DNA from: Bacillota bacterium
GTDB lineage: Bacteria; Bacillota_I; Bacilli_A; RFN20; CAG-826
Direction: 5' to 3'
NCBI GenBank assembly: GCA_003512585.1
Contig: DOQE01000109.1
Coordinates: forward strand, 1 to 6,509
Length of the DNA stretch: 6,509 bases
The notes under the pieces: model-generated
Told to the model about the DNA's origin: nothing
The model's database searches: none
Seen by the model: the letters and a program-made list of their open reading frames with translations, nothing else
Program-made: the position numbers and the translations under genes
Shown: in pieces, positions 6,450-6,509 of the stretch
Position numbering within the stretch: position 1 is the stretch's first letter
How the letters are laid out: every line of letters starts with the position of its first letter

Positions 6450-6509
6450 ATGGTTGGAGGAATTGGAATATGCGGATTGCCTTTATGCTGCTCTACTTTT
6501 CTTACTCAA
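6450..6509 (+). other. Inverted fragment of the ricT PSP1 domain, wrong strand relative to the rest of the gene
   Basis: Read on the plus strand from the ATG at 6450, this segment encodes MV followed by GGIGICGLPLCCSTFLTQ, running to the window edge. It is the first cysteine cluster (CG..CC) of the PSP1 domain, which in RicT stands directly before the F[ED]..SI..AK.Q segment. Here that next segment is on the minus strand starting at 6449. A stop (TGA, 6435-6437) closes this frame just upstream, so the fragment is not the start of an intact gene. An isolated 60-base match of this quality, abutting the other half of the same domain, is best read as one gene with an inverted piece. Confidence 0.85.

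Noticed and set aside
6450..6509. A programmed invertible element (phase variation) as the cause of the ricT inversion.
   Set aside because: No recombinase gene is visible. The visible junction offers at most a three-base A-run (AAA) as shared sequence, with no recombination-site-like inverted repeat, and ricT is a housekeeping gene. A chimeric contig end is simpler.

Overview
The window looks like an AT-rich, low-GC Gram-positive-type bacterium (Bacillota, perhaps a gut Bacilli or Mollicutes-like lineage). The clues are the YfhO-family membrane protein, the ricT-rsmI neighbourhood and the A/T-biased codons. Three plus-strand genes end in TGA at sensible family lengths and tryptophans are TGG, so TGA is a stop and this is not a Mycoplasma/Spiroplasma code. 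Genus-level placement is not possible from the sequence. The window is almost entirely coding, with no RNA gene, mobile element, CRISPR array or intergenic stretch over 300 bases.

Left block, plus strand (2-5066), is a tightly packed, probably co-transcribed set. It starts with the 3' part of a two-repeat DUF1538 membrane protein that enters from the left edge. Two different PII-like signalling proteins follow (967-1431 and 1418-1747), then a 1104-residue YfhO-family polytopic membrane protein (1752-5066). Junctions are a 1-nt overlap, a 14-nt overlap and a 4-nt gap. DUF1538 proteins have been linked to cation/proton antiport. PII-like trimers typically gate membrane transporters in response to nucleotides, so the first three genes probably form one regulated transport module. 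YfhO proteins resemble GT-C glycosyltransferases that decorate cell-envelope polymers; its link to the module is positional only.

Right block, minus strand (6449-5042), is ricT (PSP1 domain, 3' part only) overlapping by 8 nt with rsmI, the 16S rRNA C1402 2'-O-methyltransferase. rsmI and yfhO run tail to tail and overlap by 25 nt.

The most striking observation is at the right edge. The last 60 bases encode the conserved upstream part of the RicT PSP1 domain (GGIGICGLPLCCSTFLTQ), but on the plus strand. The rest of the domain is on the minus strand and begins at 6449 with FEGISIAKAKNQ. Read separately and joined, the halves fit without a missing residue. This segment is therefore inverted, most simply as an assembly or amplification chimera at a contig end. 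Otherwise nothing here clearly marks a new defence or mobile system.
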